The translations under genes and the position numbers were made by a program. The notes below the pieces were generated by a model, which saw nothing but the letters and a program-made list of their open reading frames with translations, did not search any database and was not told the origin of the DNA. From Triticum aestivum (taxonomy: Eukaryota > Streptophyta > Magnoliopsida > Poales > Poaceae), in the NCBI RefSeq assembly GCF_018294505.1, contig NC_057801.1, positions 203,844,562 to 203,908,561 on the forward strand: a stretch of 64,000 nt of DNA, given 5' to 3'. Numbering within the stretch: the stretch's first letter is position 1; every line of letters starts with the position of its first letter. Of the stretch, positions 11,988 to 23,770 are shown in pieces.

Positions 11988-12457
11988 TGATATGTCTCCC
12001 ATGTATCTATAATTTTTTATTGTTCCATGCTTTTATATTATCTACTTTGGATGTTTTGTATGCATTAATATGCTATTTTATATTATTTTTGGGACTAACT
12101 TATTTACCTAGCGCCTAGTGTCAGTTTCTATTTTTTTCCTTGTTTTTGAGCTTCGCGGAAAAGGAATACTAAACGGAGTCCAAACGGAATAAAAGTTCAC
12201 GATGATTTTTCTTGGACCAGAAGACACCTAGGGTACTTGGAGTGCAAGTCAGAAGAGCCACGAGGCGGCAGCAAGGGTGGAGGGCGCGCCCTAGGAGGGG
12301 ACGGCCCCTACCTTGTGGGCCCCTTGGTGACTTCCTGACCTAGGTCTTCCTCCTATATATTGACATATATTCCAGAAGCACCAGAAGCATCCACGAAAAC
12401 ACTTTTCCACCACCGCAACCTTCTGTTCCCGTGAGATCCCATCTTGGGGCCTTTTCC
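11988..12457 (+). repeat. 3' LTR start of Athila-like element, truncated
   Basis: Begins TGATATGTCTCCCATGTATC after the polypurine tract and carries the family phrase TTTTTGGGACTAACTTATT. It overlaps the 5' LTR only over the last ~120 bases. It is cut at 12457 by the Copia LTR. The remainder should continue after that nested insertion, but it is not in the window. Confidence 0.85.
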
Positions 12458-14220
12458 TGATGGAAATATGCCCTAGAGGCAATAATAAAGTTGTTATTTT
12501 ATATTTTCTTATATCATGATAAATGTTTATTATTCATGCTAGAATTGTATTAATCGGAAACTTGGTACATGTGTGGATACATAGACAAAACACCGTGTCG
12601 CTAGTAAGCCTCTACTGGACTAGCTCCTTAATCAAAGATGGTTAAGTTTCCTAACCATGGACATGTGTTGTCATTTGATGAACAGGATCACATCATTTGG
12701 AGAATGATGTGATGGACAAGACCCATCTATTAGCTTAGCATATTGATCGTTCAGTTTTATTGCTATTGCTTTCTTCATGTCATATACATATTCCTTTGAC
12801 TATGAGCTTATGCAACTCCCAGATACTGGAGGAATACATTGCATGCTGTCAAACGTCACAATGTAATTGGGTGATTATAAAGATGCTCTACAGGTATCTC
12901 CAAAGGTATTTGTTGGGTTGGCATAGATCAAGATTAGGATTTGTCACTCCGAGTATCGGAGAGGTATCTCTGGGCCCTCTCGGTAATGCACATCATAATC
13001 AGCCATGCAAGCAATGTGACTATTGAGTTAGTTGCGGGATGATGTATTACAGAACGAGTAAAGAGACTTGCCGGTAATGAGATTGAACTAGGTATGAAGA
13101 TACCGACGATCGAATCTCAGGCAAGTAACATACCGATGACAAAGGGAATAAGGTATGTTGTCGTTACGGTACGACCGATAAAGATCTTCATAGAATATGT
13201 AGGAACCAATATGAGCATCCAGGTCCCACTATTTGTTATTGACCGGAGAGGTGTCTCGGTCATGTCTACATAGTTCTGAACATGTAGGGTCCGCACGCTT
13301 AATGTTCGATGATGATTTTGTATTATATGAGTTATGTGATTTGACCGAATGTTGTTCAGAGTTCCAGATGACATCACGGACATGACGAGGAGTCTAGAAA
13401 TGGTCGAGAGGTAAAGATTTATATATATGATGGTGATATTTGGACATCAGAATTGTTCTGGGTGTATCGGGTACATATCGGGTCACCGAAAGGGGTTCCG
13501 CGCACCCCCCGCCCCCTCGGCAACTATATGGGCCTATTGGGCCAAGAGGGGGACAGACCAGCCCCTAAGGGGCTGGTGCACCCCGATATAGGCTGAACTA
13601 GGAGGAGAAGGAAAGAGAGGAATGGAGAAGGAAGGGGAGGTATTTGGCCTCCCCCTTCCTTCCCTGTCCCTCCTCCTTCCTTCCCCCTCCGGAACTTATG
13701 GAAGGGGGAAGGCCGAATTGGGGAGGCGCCCAAGTAGGATTCCTCCTACTTGGGGCGCTCCCTTGGCTGCCTCTCCTCCCCACCAACCTATATATAAGGG
13801 GGGGCACCGCTAGAACACACACCAACGATTGTTAGCCGTGTAAGGCGCCCCCTCCACAGTATACGCCTCCGGTCATATTCGCGTAGTGCTTAGGCGAAGC
13901 CCTGCGCGGATCACTTCACCATCACCGTGACCACGCCATCATGCTGACGGAAATCTCCCTCGACACTTTGCTGGATCAAGAGTTCGAGGGACGTCATCAA
14001 GCTGAATGTGTGCAGAAATCGAAGGTGTCGTACGTTCGGTGCATGATCGGTCGGAACGAGAAGAAGTTCAACTACATCAACCGCGTTGTCAAACACTTCC
14101 GCTTTCGGTCTAGGAGGGTATGTGGACACACTCTCCCCCTCTCGTTGCTTTGCATCTCCTAGATAGATCTTGCGTGAGTGTATGATTTTTTTTGGAAATT
14201 ACATGCTACGTTTCCCAACA
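12458..14220 (+). repeat. 5' LTR of plus-strand Angela-type Copia
   Basis: A 1763-bp LTR from TGATGGAAATATGCCCTAGA to GCTACGTTTCCCAACA. From memory it follows the Angela/BARE/WIS LTR along its whole length, including GGTATCTCTGGGCCCTCTCG, the CCTATATATAAGGGG TATA region near 13789, and CGCTTTCGGTCTAGGAGGGT near the 3' end. Codon-like stretches inside are not genes. It is inserted in the Athila-like 3' LTR. Confidence 0.92.
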
Positions 14221-14353
14221 GTGGCATTCGAGCCAGGTCTATGCGTAGATGATATGCACGAGTAGAACACAAAGAGTTGTGGGCAGTGATAGTCATACTT
14301 CTTACCACCAATGTCTTATTTTGATTCGGCGGTACTGTTGGATGAAGCGGCCC
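14221..14353 (+). mobile_element. Copia primer-binding site and leader stub
   Basis: GTGGCATTCGAGCCAGG follows the LTR end directly, then about 115 bases of the same leader seen inverted at 1-1020 (GCACGAGTAGAACACAAAGA, GATTCGGCGGTACTGTTGGA). It is cut at 14353 by the next Gypsy LTR. The body of this Copia is not found elsewhere in the window. Confidence 0.85.
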
Positions 14354-17300
14354 TGTGACGACCCGAGACCGACGCTCCAGATGCCTTCCATGTTTTGCGT
14401 GTCAGTTGTGTTATTTATTTGTTTGTTGCATTTCATAATGTCATCATGAGCATTGCATCGACATGTTTTCATAAAACTTGCATCCTCTTGTACTTGCCGC
14501 TTCTTTCTTGTCTCTGTTAACCCCCTCTTAGATAAATCGGGCCGCTCCCTTCTCTCTCTTCTCTGAGCCCACCAAACCCCTTGTCTCCATGGCCTTTTGT
14601 CAAACCCCTCGCGCGCGTACGAAAGTTGTCCCGACCCCGACCCGGGCATTCATGACCGATGGGTTGGGTCATCTCCAAACACCCATAAAATATCTTCAGT
14701 TCTTTGTTGGACTCTCCTGGCCTATTTATCTCGGACGTCCGATTACGATCGGAGGGAGCAAATGACCCTAAGGCTAGCCAACTTGCTATATATAGACCCT
14801 AATCCATTTTCAGACCAAACCCTAAATCTTAGGATGTCCCATCGACCAAATCCCCATGCCGCCACCACCTTCTCCACCTTCCTCGTTTTCCTCACTGAGC
14901 CAACCACCAGCAAGATCCATTCCAGCCCGCAGCTCCCCTTCTCCACCTCGGATGAAGATCCAAGGGATCTGCTTGCGCTAGCATGGGCCTTCCCGCACCT
15001 TCCCTCACTCTAGATCGGGCTCCCGATCTCCCGAGCACCTCGCTGCGTCGCGTCGGCCGGCCGCTGCCGACCCGAGGCCAGGGGCCCTACACTCGTGACC
15101 CTCACCCAAGCCAGCGACATCCAGCAGCTCCTCCCTGTTGTCCTTGCGGTGCCTCCAGGACCCACCAGAGGCCCGACTCACCAGCGACCAGGACCCTCTC
15201 CGAGCACGCCTCCTGCTCGAGCCTCTCCGGAGCAAGCGAGCCGCCGCTGGATCCCTTCGTCTTCGACTCCAGCAAGTCCCGCCGGAGTCCAAGCCGTCGT
15301 TGTGCCCGCGACCATATGCTTCATCTATTCCTGCGTCCTCTTGCTCTACATCGAGCCACTGGCATCGAGTGGAGATGCCCCTGCACCAATCCGTCCCCGA
15401 CCTCCACCTCGTCGCCCACGCCGCCGCCTTGCTCCGCCCTCGCCGTCGTTGAACAGCACTAGCAGGATGTCCTTGCCGCACCTATTCCCTTCCCCTATCT
15501 CTTCTTCGCTAAAGCTTCCGCTATTTCACCCGACCCCCTCTCTCGCTGCTCTCTGTTACAGCGCCCGGATCCACCCCTCCTTTTGTTCCCTGCACCGCCT
15601 CGTCGCTGGAGCAGAAGCTCCATCCGCCACCAGCGCCATCGCAGTCCCGCGTCCCTGCTTCCCCTTCGTCCCCTGCTTCAGGTCGAGCAGCGGTCGCTGC
15701 CTCAAGCGCGTTGACCAGGTCGACCGCACCCGTGTGCATGCAGTGCTGCAACCGGCCTGCTTCCGCCAAGGTCCAGCATGGCCGGCTCCCAAGGCCCAGG
15801 GTGAGCAGCCCCCGATCTTTACTCTGATGGGGTTCATGTTCTAGATGCACCCATATCAGGACCCCGGAGCCTCACGATACACTGATGGAGTGGTGGCTGC
15901 GGGCCAGAGGCCACTTCAGGCGCGGGGAGCGGCGTGGTTTCGATATGCTGGTTATCATTACGACCTGGGCATTGTGGAAACAGAGAAATGCCCGGGTGTT
16001 CAATAGGCCATGGCAATTTATGAGCCCTACGCAGCTGTTAGACCAAATCAAGAGGGACGTGCAGGATCTTAGGACTGCAGGGATTGGAGTAGGAGGTCTG
16101 CAACGTTTTGTGAGAGAGTAGTCCTTTCTTTTTGTTTGGAGTTGGCTTGCTCGAGGGTTCGCACTCGAAGCTAGCGTCTTGTAAATACTCTTTCTACCTT
16201 CTATAAAAATATGGTATGCCGTTGGCGTACTCTCGACAAAAAAATGTTCTAGATGCAGCTCGATGACGTTTTTTTTAGATCTGCGATTTTAGCATTATTC
16301 GGAGATTACAGTTTTGTAGAAAACCCCTTGCACTTCATGCATTTAATATCTCTCAAACCATGCATCGGTTTAAAATGATCTATATATGTAAAATGATTAG
16401 TATTTCATGTAGATTAATAATATGAAACTTCCAACCATGTTTAAAATGTGTTAAATTGTTGTTTACTTTAATTTGCATAAATAGCATGTTAAAATGATTT
16501 GTTTCATAACTAATTAAACGTAGCTCCGAATTAAATAAACTTTATATGTAATTGGGGTGGAAAATGTATAGATTAACATGGTGGCATTACTTTGAATGTT
16601 TAAGAACTCTAATATATGATTTAGGGAAGAACAATACCAAATTACAAAAATATGCATATGAGGATTTTCCGGAATTGTTGTTTGTTGTTCCGACCTCATT
16701 TAAACTTGCCTAGATAGGTAGTTTTATTATCCTCGCTCTCTTGCCATGCTTATCACATTTAGTATTGTTGAGTAGGATAAAGGAGAGCGAACTAAGTAAT
16801 TGAATGTGGCGTTTCGTCAATATGCAACTCATTGTATATTGAGCTCCACTTAATTTGTAGTATTTGATTGTTGTATTTGCCATGACTCATTAAACCGTAC
16901 ATGCATCATACTCGATTGTGCATCATGTCATGATTATGCTTGTTGGTTTACCATGTTGTTTGTTTCTTTCCGGTTGTGCTCCTTCGCGATAGTTCCAGTT
17001 ATGTCCACATGTGAGGATCTATTCAACTATGTTGGTTCGTATAATTCATGGATTCGGTCTTCTTCCTAGCAGGGTTTCAGGCATTGCTAGTTGCAGGTTG
17101 TTCCATGTTGGGACATGGATATCATGGGATATCACAATTTCTCTTATTTAATTAATGCATCTATATACTTGGTAAAGGGTGGAAGGCTCGGCTTTTTGCC
17201 AAATGTTTTGTTCCACTCTTGCCGCCCTAGTTTTCATCATACTGGTGTTATGTTCCTTGATTTTGCGTTCCTAACACGGTCGGGGTTTATGGGCCCCCCT

Positions 17301-18373
17301 TGACAGTTCGCTTTGAATAAAACTATTCCAGCAAGGCCCAACATGGGTTTTACCATTTGCCTAATAACAACTAAAAATTGCATAGGGACCTTCTGGACCC
17401 TGAGGACTTGATTAACAACCTAGGCCAGTGCTCCTCATGAGTGTTGGTCCAAACATGTCAACCGCCGGTGACCGCCAGGGGCAACTCTGGATTTGGCCTA
17501 CCGGAAGTTTGGACAATTTGATCGTGGCCTAAGACGAGATACACGCGGCTACTATCAGGGTGTCGGCACGTCGATAGGTCTTGCTGGTTTTGTTTTACCA
17601 TTGTCGAAATGTCTTGTGAACTGGGATTCCGAGCTTGATCGGGTTATTCTAGGAGGAGGATTTTCCTCCGTTGATCGTGAGAGTTTGTGATAGACTAAGT
17701 TGGAACACCCTTGTAGGGTTTGATCTTTCGGAAGCCGTGCCCGCGGTTATGTGGCAGATGGGGATTTTTAATATCTGGTTGTAGAGAACTTGACACCAAA
17801 TCCGAATTGAATACACCAACCGTGTGCATAACCGTGACTGTCCCTTTTCGAGTGAGTTCGAGAAGAGAACACAGTGGGGTTATGTTTGACTCGTAAGTAC
17901 TTCAGGATCACTTCTTGATCATTACTAGATTCCGACCGTTATGCGTAGTTTCTCTTGTTACTCTTGTACTTGTAAGTTAACCACCATACAACGCTTAGTG
18001 CTGCTACAACCTCACCACTTGTTCACTCCATACCCACTAAGCTTTGCTAGTCTTGATACCCATAGTAATGGGATTGTTTAGTCCTCGTGGCTCACATATT
18101 ACTACATCAACAGGTGCAGGTACAGGTAAAGCGAAGCTTTGACGTGAGAGCAATGCTTGCTTGCTTGGAGTTCTTCTGCTTCTTCCTCTTCCTCGATCAA
18201 GGGATAGGTTCTGGGTTGGGGAGCCTAGGATTAGCAGGGTGGAGCCGTTCTTATTTTTTGTTTGATTTCATCCATAGTCGGATCCTGCTCTTCTGTATGA
18301 TGATTGCTATGTATTGATGAACTATTGTATTCATGTTGTAGCTTGTGGCGAGTGTAAGCCATTATCTTGTATT
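14354..18373 (+). repeat. Long Gypsy LTR, interrupted and truncated
   Basis: Starts TGTGACGACCCGAGACCGAC, the look of long-LTR Gypsy elements in Triticeae. A CTATATATAGACCC box lies near 14785, followed by about 1 kb of GC-rich sequence and then AT-rich sequence with CAACAGGTGCAGGTACAGG near 18108. No terminal CA end, primer-binding site or protein domain is seen before a CACTA terminus cuts it at 18374. A 249-codon ORF (15095-15844) in the GC-rich part has no recognisable domain and I treat it as chance. The LINE at 15850-16243 is a later insertion. Length without the LINE and its target duplication is about 3.6 kb. Confidence 0.65.
15850..16243 (+). mobile_element. 5'-truncated LINE with perfect target duplication
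   Basis: A 394-bp insertion flanked by a perfect 14-bp direct repeat ATGTTCTAGATGCA (15836-15849 and 16244-16257). It ends in a short A run (CGACAAAAAAA). The open frame 15885-16121 encodes the C-terminal tail of a non-LTR retrotransposon ORF2: TTWALWKQRNARVFNRPWQ is typical of the region after the reverse transcriptase. The 3' UTR follows. Everything upstream of the tail is missing, as usual for target-primed reverse transcription that stopped early. Confidence 0.9.
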
Positions 18374-19499
18374 CACTACAAAAAAATACACTTCCGTGAT
18401 GATACGTGTTTGTCACAGTAGGTCGCGTTTTTTTTCATGCATGTACATCCATGACGATTTTATGACAGAATCAAGATAGTCATACCTGTGCTGTCGTAGA
18501 AGTGTTCCATGACATTACCAAAATTATCATCACGGAAGTGTCCACTTCCATGATGATAAATCGCGCGTCACAGAAGTGCTTTCGGCAAGGGTGATCGACA
18601 CGTGGCATCCACCATAACAGAACGCCATTAAGCTATCATGTCGGGTTTTGGATCCGATAACCCGTTAACAACCCTGACCAATGGGGATTTTCCACGTGTA
18701 AAATCATCATTGGCTGGAGGAAACACGTGTCGGCTCATCGTTGGGACAGATGTCATCCACTCATTGGACAGAAGGCGCCTATGATTTGTCGACATGTGGC
18801 ACGACCCAACAGAGGCCCATTCCTGTGAAAAGGCCAACCCATTTGAGTTGGTCAAAAGGTGGCGGGCCGGCCCATGGAAAGCCAGCTAACGGCCTGTTCG
18901 CATATAGCCCATTTACAACCCGCTAACCCAAGGCCCGTTACGCCCTATCCGAATTAGGCCCAGTAGCGTCATCTGGGCCATCCAATATGATTCCAGCCCA
19001 TTTTCACTTCTGGCCCATGTATGGCCCATGACATCTTTCGGCGCATATGAGGCCCTTTGTAACTCTTGGCCCAATAACGGCCCATGGAGAAACTGGCCCG
19101 TAATGAACAGTGTATCTCTTTACACCCATTAACGGCCCGTGGTGAAACTGGCCCGTAATGAATAGTGTATCACTTTATACCCATTAACGGCCCGTTATTC
19201 TGTTGGGCCGTTTCCAGCCCATGTTATCTTTTGGCCTTCTCAGACCCCATTAATTCTTGGGCTCATTTCCAGCATTTGTTTACTTACGGCACGTTACTGT
19301 CATTTTCTGCTTGTGGGCCAAATTCATCCTGTGGTTACAGTCGGCCCGTTTGTGGTCCGTTAATACGTTGGACCGTTTTCATAGCGTCATCAAATACGAC
19401 CTATTAACGATGGCCCATTATGGTCGGCCCATGAACGGACAATTCCAACTCTAGCCCGTTTATGGCCATAATGCGGTCTGTTATTGGCCCATGTTTGGC

Positions 19500-19690
19500 C
19501 AATCGATCATACAGCCCGTATAAGGCCCATTGATGATACGGCCCATAGAAGGCCCATTGTTTCTACGGCCTGTAAAAGGCCCATTGTTTCTACAGCCCGT
19601 AGAAGGCCCATTGTTTCTACGGCCCGTAGAAGGCCCACTGTTTCTATGGCCCGTAGGAGGCCCAGTGTCACTACAGTAAATATTAGCCCA
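19500..19690 (+). repeat. CACTA subterminal tandem repeats
   Basis: Five to six imperfect copies of a unit of about 30 bases, with consensus of the type CGGCCCGTAGAAGGCCCATT followed by GTTTCTA. The wider 18850-19690 stretch has the same GGCCC core at looser spacing. From established knowledge, such subterminal arrays bind the CACTA transposase. Confidence 0.75.
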
Positions 19691-19925
19691 TGGTTATTGT
19701 GGCCTAGTTTTAAAAAATAGGTTATTGCAGCCACTATCAAACCGCAGAAAAAGAACTGCAATGACTACAAGCAAACAAATAAACAAGACAAGAAGAAAAT
19801 AAATAAGCAAGCAACTTACGCTAGGCTATCATGGCTATCACACATATTACATCCACTGGGCATCAAAGTTCGCCACCAGTGCAAATAAACGCGCCGACAA
19901 AAGAATATACAAAACTGAGAGCACT

Positions 19926-20318
19926 TCAGAAGGCACTAGGCCTGGCCAGGTCGGGCCCCCCAAACAGTCGAAGAAGTTGAGTAGACCTCAGTTGTGTCAA
20001 CGATATATGCATCAACAGTAGATGTATGGCATGATGGTGCGCACGGCAGTCCTTTGACATGTTCATTGCATCTTTGACTTCAAGTCGGCAATGAGCTGAA
20101 GCAAGCCTTTCCGCTTTAAGTTGAGATGGAAGAAGTCGAACTGATTGACGCAGCGACTGCATAGAGGTTGTCTCACACCTGCTGGTGAGTAGCTTCAACT
20201 CACTGTCTTCATCAGGACAAGACCTTGGGGTCATCTCGCTATCCTCAAGATGGTTTGGCTCACTATCTTCCTTAAAGCTCTGCCTGGCGTAAGAGATACG
20301 ACTCTGAAAGAGAAACAA
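19926..20318 (-). CDS. Candidate CACTA-internal exon, function unknown
   Basis: A 130-codon frame with an acidic serine-rich start (SFKEDSEPNHLEDSEMTPRS) and a helical middle (MQSLRQSVRLLPSQLKAERL). Plausible splice signals on the minus strand around it suggest it may be one exon of a longer minus-strand transcript. It is composition-wise like coding sequence but carries no domain I recognise. It could equally be a captured gene fragment. Confidence 0.35.
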   Translation of the reverse strand: MFLFQSRISYARQSFKEDSEPNHLEDSEMTPRSCPDEDSELKLLTSRCETTSMQSLRQSVRLLPSQLKAERLASAHCRLEVKDAMNMSKDCRAHHHAIHLLLMHISLTQLRSTQLLRLFGGPDLARPSAF

Positions 20319-21869
20319 GGAAACACGTAACAGGTTTCACAATTATATAAGCAAATAAATGGATCTGTTCTGCATAAGGAACATGTTTTTACAACTACAA
20401 TTTGAAACTGGTAGTTGTTGCAAACATCTAATCAGATGTAAACAGCAAAGCAAACAACAGTGGAGGAAATGATGCCTATACAAATCTATACTAGAACAAA
20501 GTTTGAAGGCTTGAGAAGGATGAACTTACATTACATGTTAACACGGGCTGGACAAAGCCCTTCTCCATGTTGATGGAAGGATAATTCAATAAATTCCCCA
20601 AAGAAAATTCTTTATAAGCATTGCCATTATTCTACATTTTGCAAAGAGTAAATATAGATCAAATAATGTTGGAAGAAACAGAGGATAATGAAGCTGAGGT
20701 GCAGACTGATGATACATAATCAAATAGCAATTAATTAAGTACAATGTTACAAGGCAAAAGGGAGAAAGGTACTGACAAGAGCAATGCAGAGCCTAGTATT
20801 GTTGTGAGATCGTATGATCCTTTGAGCAAGGAGATTCATCTGAAATTAGTTTCCATACAAGAGAGAAGGTAAGGCACATGTAGAAATTTAGGAGTTCAAA
20901 TTTGGAATTGAGATCATAGACAGTACCTGACGCTGGGCTCTCAGCAGTTCTAATAGGGGTTTGGCCACTGGAGTAGGGGTAAAGTGTGGTACAGTTGGGC
21001 CTGTGTTTTCCGTGGCTGCTGATCTATCTGATTTAACATGTATCACTACCTTTTCCAAATACCTAGTTTGTACTCCTTGAGGATCTGCACTCACCCTCTT
21101 CCTTTTGGATGTCTATTACGAAAGAACAACATTTGACTGGAAAAACATAGTGTGACGACACATGGAATAGGTACAGAAAATGGATAGGTATGGCATGTAC
21201 TCGTATATGATGCTTAAACTAAGCAGATGGTGTAACAAAGTAGAAGTAATGCAAGAGGTCAGATGCAAAATATGTGCGACCAATACAACTTTGCAAAGTT
21301 AGAGCAAGCACCTTGATGGGTGAATAAGATAGGCCATCCTCCACCATGCCATGTTTGCTAGCCAGTGGATTGTTCCGCCATATTCCTCTCGTGCGCCCAT
21401 TCTCATATTCATTTTGATAATGTTCAATATCTGACATGCATGAAAACATAAAAACAAGTGAGATTTTCTTTGTAATGCAGAAGTGATTCTAATCCAATAC
21501 TGCCTCCCTGTAAACCCCTTTGTGCTATCTCTGCAATTCTTTTAAGAGATGCCATGCATGCTATAATTTGGTGTGTGCATTAATATAATGTGGCCTACTA
21601 CTCAAAATATGAGAGCTCCAGAAGTGATGACACTTCGCAAATGACAGCTTCAACATATAGTAAAGAAGAACAAGTCAACCTGACCTGACAGATTCAAAAT
21701 ATACTAAGGGAGAACAACTCGACCTGACCAGTCGACCGCAAGAGAAGAGGTCATCTTAAGGAAGAGCAGAAGAGCAAGCAGATTGAAGATATTACAAGTC
21801 TTTCAATACAATGTCGGTTGGCCACCCATGATGAACCAGAGCGCACAGAGAAATACTATTCTTTCCAGT

Positions 21870-22850
21870 CTCTCCATATGTGGCTCACATGCATTTCAAA
21901 ACTAAAGTAGGAACATTTAGCTACCAATTAAACATCTCTCAGTTTTACTAATATCAGCAATAATATCACATATGAATTTGTACAACTAACCTTGTTTAGC
22001 TCGATGGGTGGAGCAGTGTTATTACGACACGAACCACGTAGGCTGATTGTAGTCATCATAAAATGGGGAAACCATAGAATGATGAGTAAAGTGTTGACCG
22101 TGGCAGTGGGATGGCAGATCTGAAGCTGCAAACCGCGCAAAGGGTAGTTAGCAACCGATGTTTGCTTTGAAATAACAACTAAGATTTGGTATGGACAAGA
22201 AAGTACAGTCAACAAGTGACAAAGAAATGCAATTATGCTGTCTCTCTATATGTCACGACATGCATTTGGAAACTCAAGCGGGACCTTTAGCTAACCAATT
22301 AAATGTGTCGGTTAACTAATATCAGTATCATATCACAATCATATTTGAACAACTAAGCTTTTGAATTCTGAGTGTTGTGTTGTTTAGCTTGAAGGGTGGA
22401 GTAATGCTAGTATGACAAAAAGCACCTACGCAGATCATAGTAGAGTAGAAAAAGAGGAAAACCCTAAGCATCAAGAGAAAAATCAGGAAAGTGGAACTAG
22501 CTGGACCGGTGGGTGGCGCACATGCTTTTCGAAATGAATATAGGAACATTAGGTGACCAATTAAACGTTCTCTGTTTTAGTGATATGAGCATCATATGAG
22601 ATTCGTATTTCAACACATAAGCTTTGGGTTGAGGTCTTGAGGAGCAGTGATAGCACGACACGAAGCGCCTACGATGATGGTAATGAATATAAAGGGGGGA
22701 AACCATAAGCTTTATGAGTATAGTGCCTGTGCCATGGCGGATCTGAAGGTGCAAACTGGACAAAGCTACTTCGCAACCAATGTTTGCTTTCAACTAGCCA
22801 CTACAATTTGGTACGGACAAGAAAAGTACAGTAAACAAATTACGATCTAT
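21870..22850 (+). repeat. Triplicated ~0.3-kb unit inside CACTA
   Basis: Three diverged direct copies start near 21870, 22243 and 22508. Each has the order CTCTCxATATG or GGTGGCGCACATG, then GGAACATTTAGCTACCAATTAAA-like, then TAATATCAG...ATATCA, then a GGGTGGAGCAGTG-like block. Copies 1 and 3 add GGCAGATCTGAAG...TTTGCTTT...TTTGGTATGGACAAGAAA. Copy 2 lacks this last block. The copies differ by many substitutions, so the triplication is old. Confidence 0.65.
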
Positions 22851-23229
22851 TTTCCGGGTGAGATCAATAACTTAAGCACATATGGAAGAGTATCACCTCT
22901 TTTGCGACACCATGTAGGCCTATGCTGATACGTTGAGGGTGCTGCGGGTGCGATGGCTGTCGGCGGCGGGGAAGAAGACTTTAGACGGCAGACGGCCGGG
23001 TCGGGGGATAAATCCTGTTGCCGTGGATGAGGCGGTCATAGGAGCGGCAACGGCAAGGTGGACGACAGCTCCGATGAAGCGAGAGGAGGCGATGAAAGGA
23101 TCCTGGTCCAGTGCCGTGGATGAGAGATGTCCATCTCTTGTATTGGACGACGGGGTAGGCGTAGCGGCTCCGGCAAGGTGGAGGATGGGGTGGCGGACGG
23201 AGGAGGCTGGCTGCAGTGCGGAGGTTGTC

Positions 23230-23770
23230 ATGCCGCCGATGGTGTATGAATGGGGAAATGGAGGAGAAGGGCGGGGGGATCTCAAACTTTGGGACGCGCT
23301 TGTCTGAAATGTGGGAAAGTTACGAACTTCTCCCCCGTTTAAAATTTCGGACATCGCGTTGGTTAGGGATAGGACGGTAATCTCGCATCTCCCAAATATT
23401 TCCCGGTTACTATTTCAGGGAGGAGAGGGTGTTTTCCCGCCCACGGTTGGCGCCCATGGTGTATGAACAGGGCTGACAGGTAGGGCGGTTGTGTCACGTC
23501 TGAGGGAAGTTACACATCTGCCCCTATTTAAAATATTAGCCTACATCGATTTCAGACGAGGAGAGTTTGTTTTGCCACTCACCGTGTATGAATGGGGAAA
23601 TGGAGGAAGAGACACATGTATTTCGGACGAGCTTGAATCAAATGTGTTTTTCCGCCCACGTTTGGCGCCCACCGTGTCTGAATGGGCTCAGAGGCCGTTG
23701 TGTCACGTCTGATTGAAGTTACTAGTCTACCCCTATCGACATCAGTGTAAATCCGGTCGATAAGGATGTC
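23230..23770 (+). repeat. Imperfect repeats in CACTA interior
   Basis: The phrase GTGTATGAATGGGGAAATGG occurs near 23242 and 23584, with shorter variants near 23459 and 23667. Each is followed at a variable distance by GTCTGAxxGAAGTTAC and CTxCCCCTATTT. This looks like a degenerated tandem array with a unit of about 110-220 bases. Confidence 0.5.

Noticed and set aside
1051..14220. The Copia LTRs at 1051-2783 and 12458-14220 as the two ends of one element
   Set aside because: They are in opposite orientation, each followed by its own primer-binding site, so they are two separate insertions.
15095..15844. 249-codon plus-strand ORF in GC-rich sequence
   Set aside because: It lies inside a long Gypsy LTR, is proline/arginine/serine-rich without any domain, and the opposite strand has equally long frames; GC-rich sequence keeps frames open by chance.
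22920..23354. 144-codon minus-strand ORF as a host gene first exon
   Set aside because: Low-complexity Ser/Pro/Thr composition within CACTA-type DNA, no domain and no clear downstream exon; left as part of the transposon.
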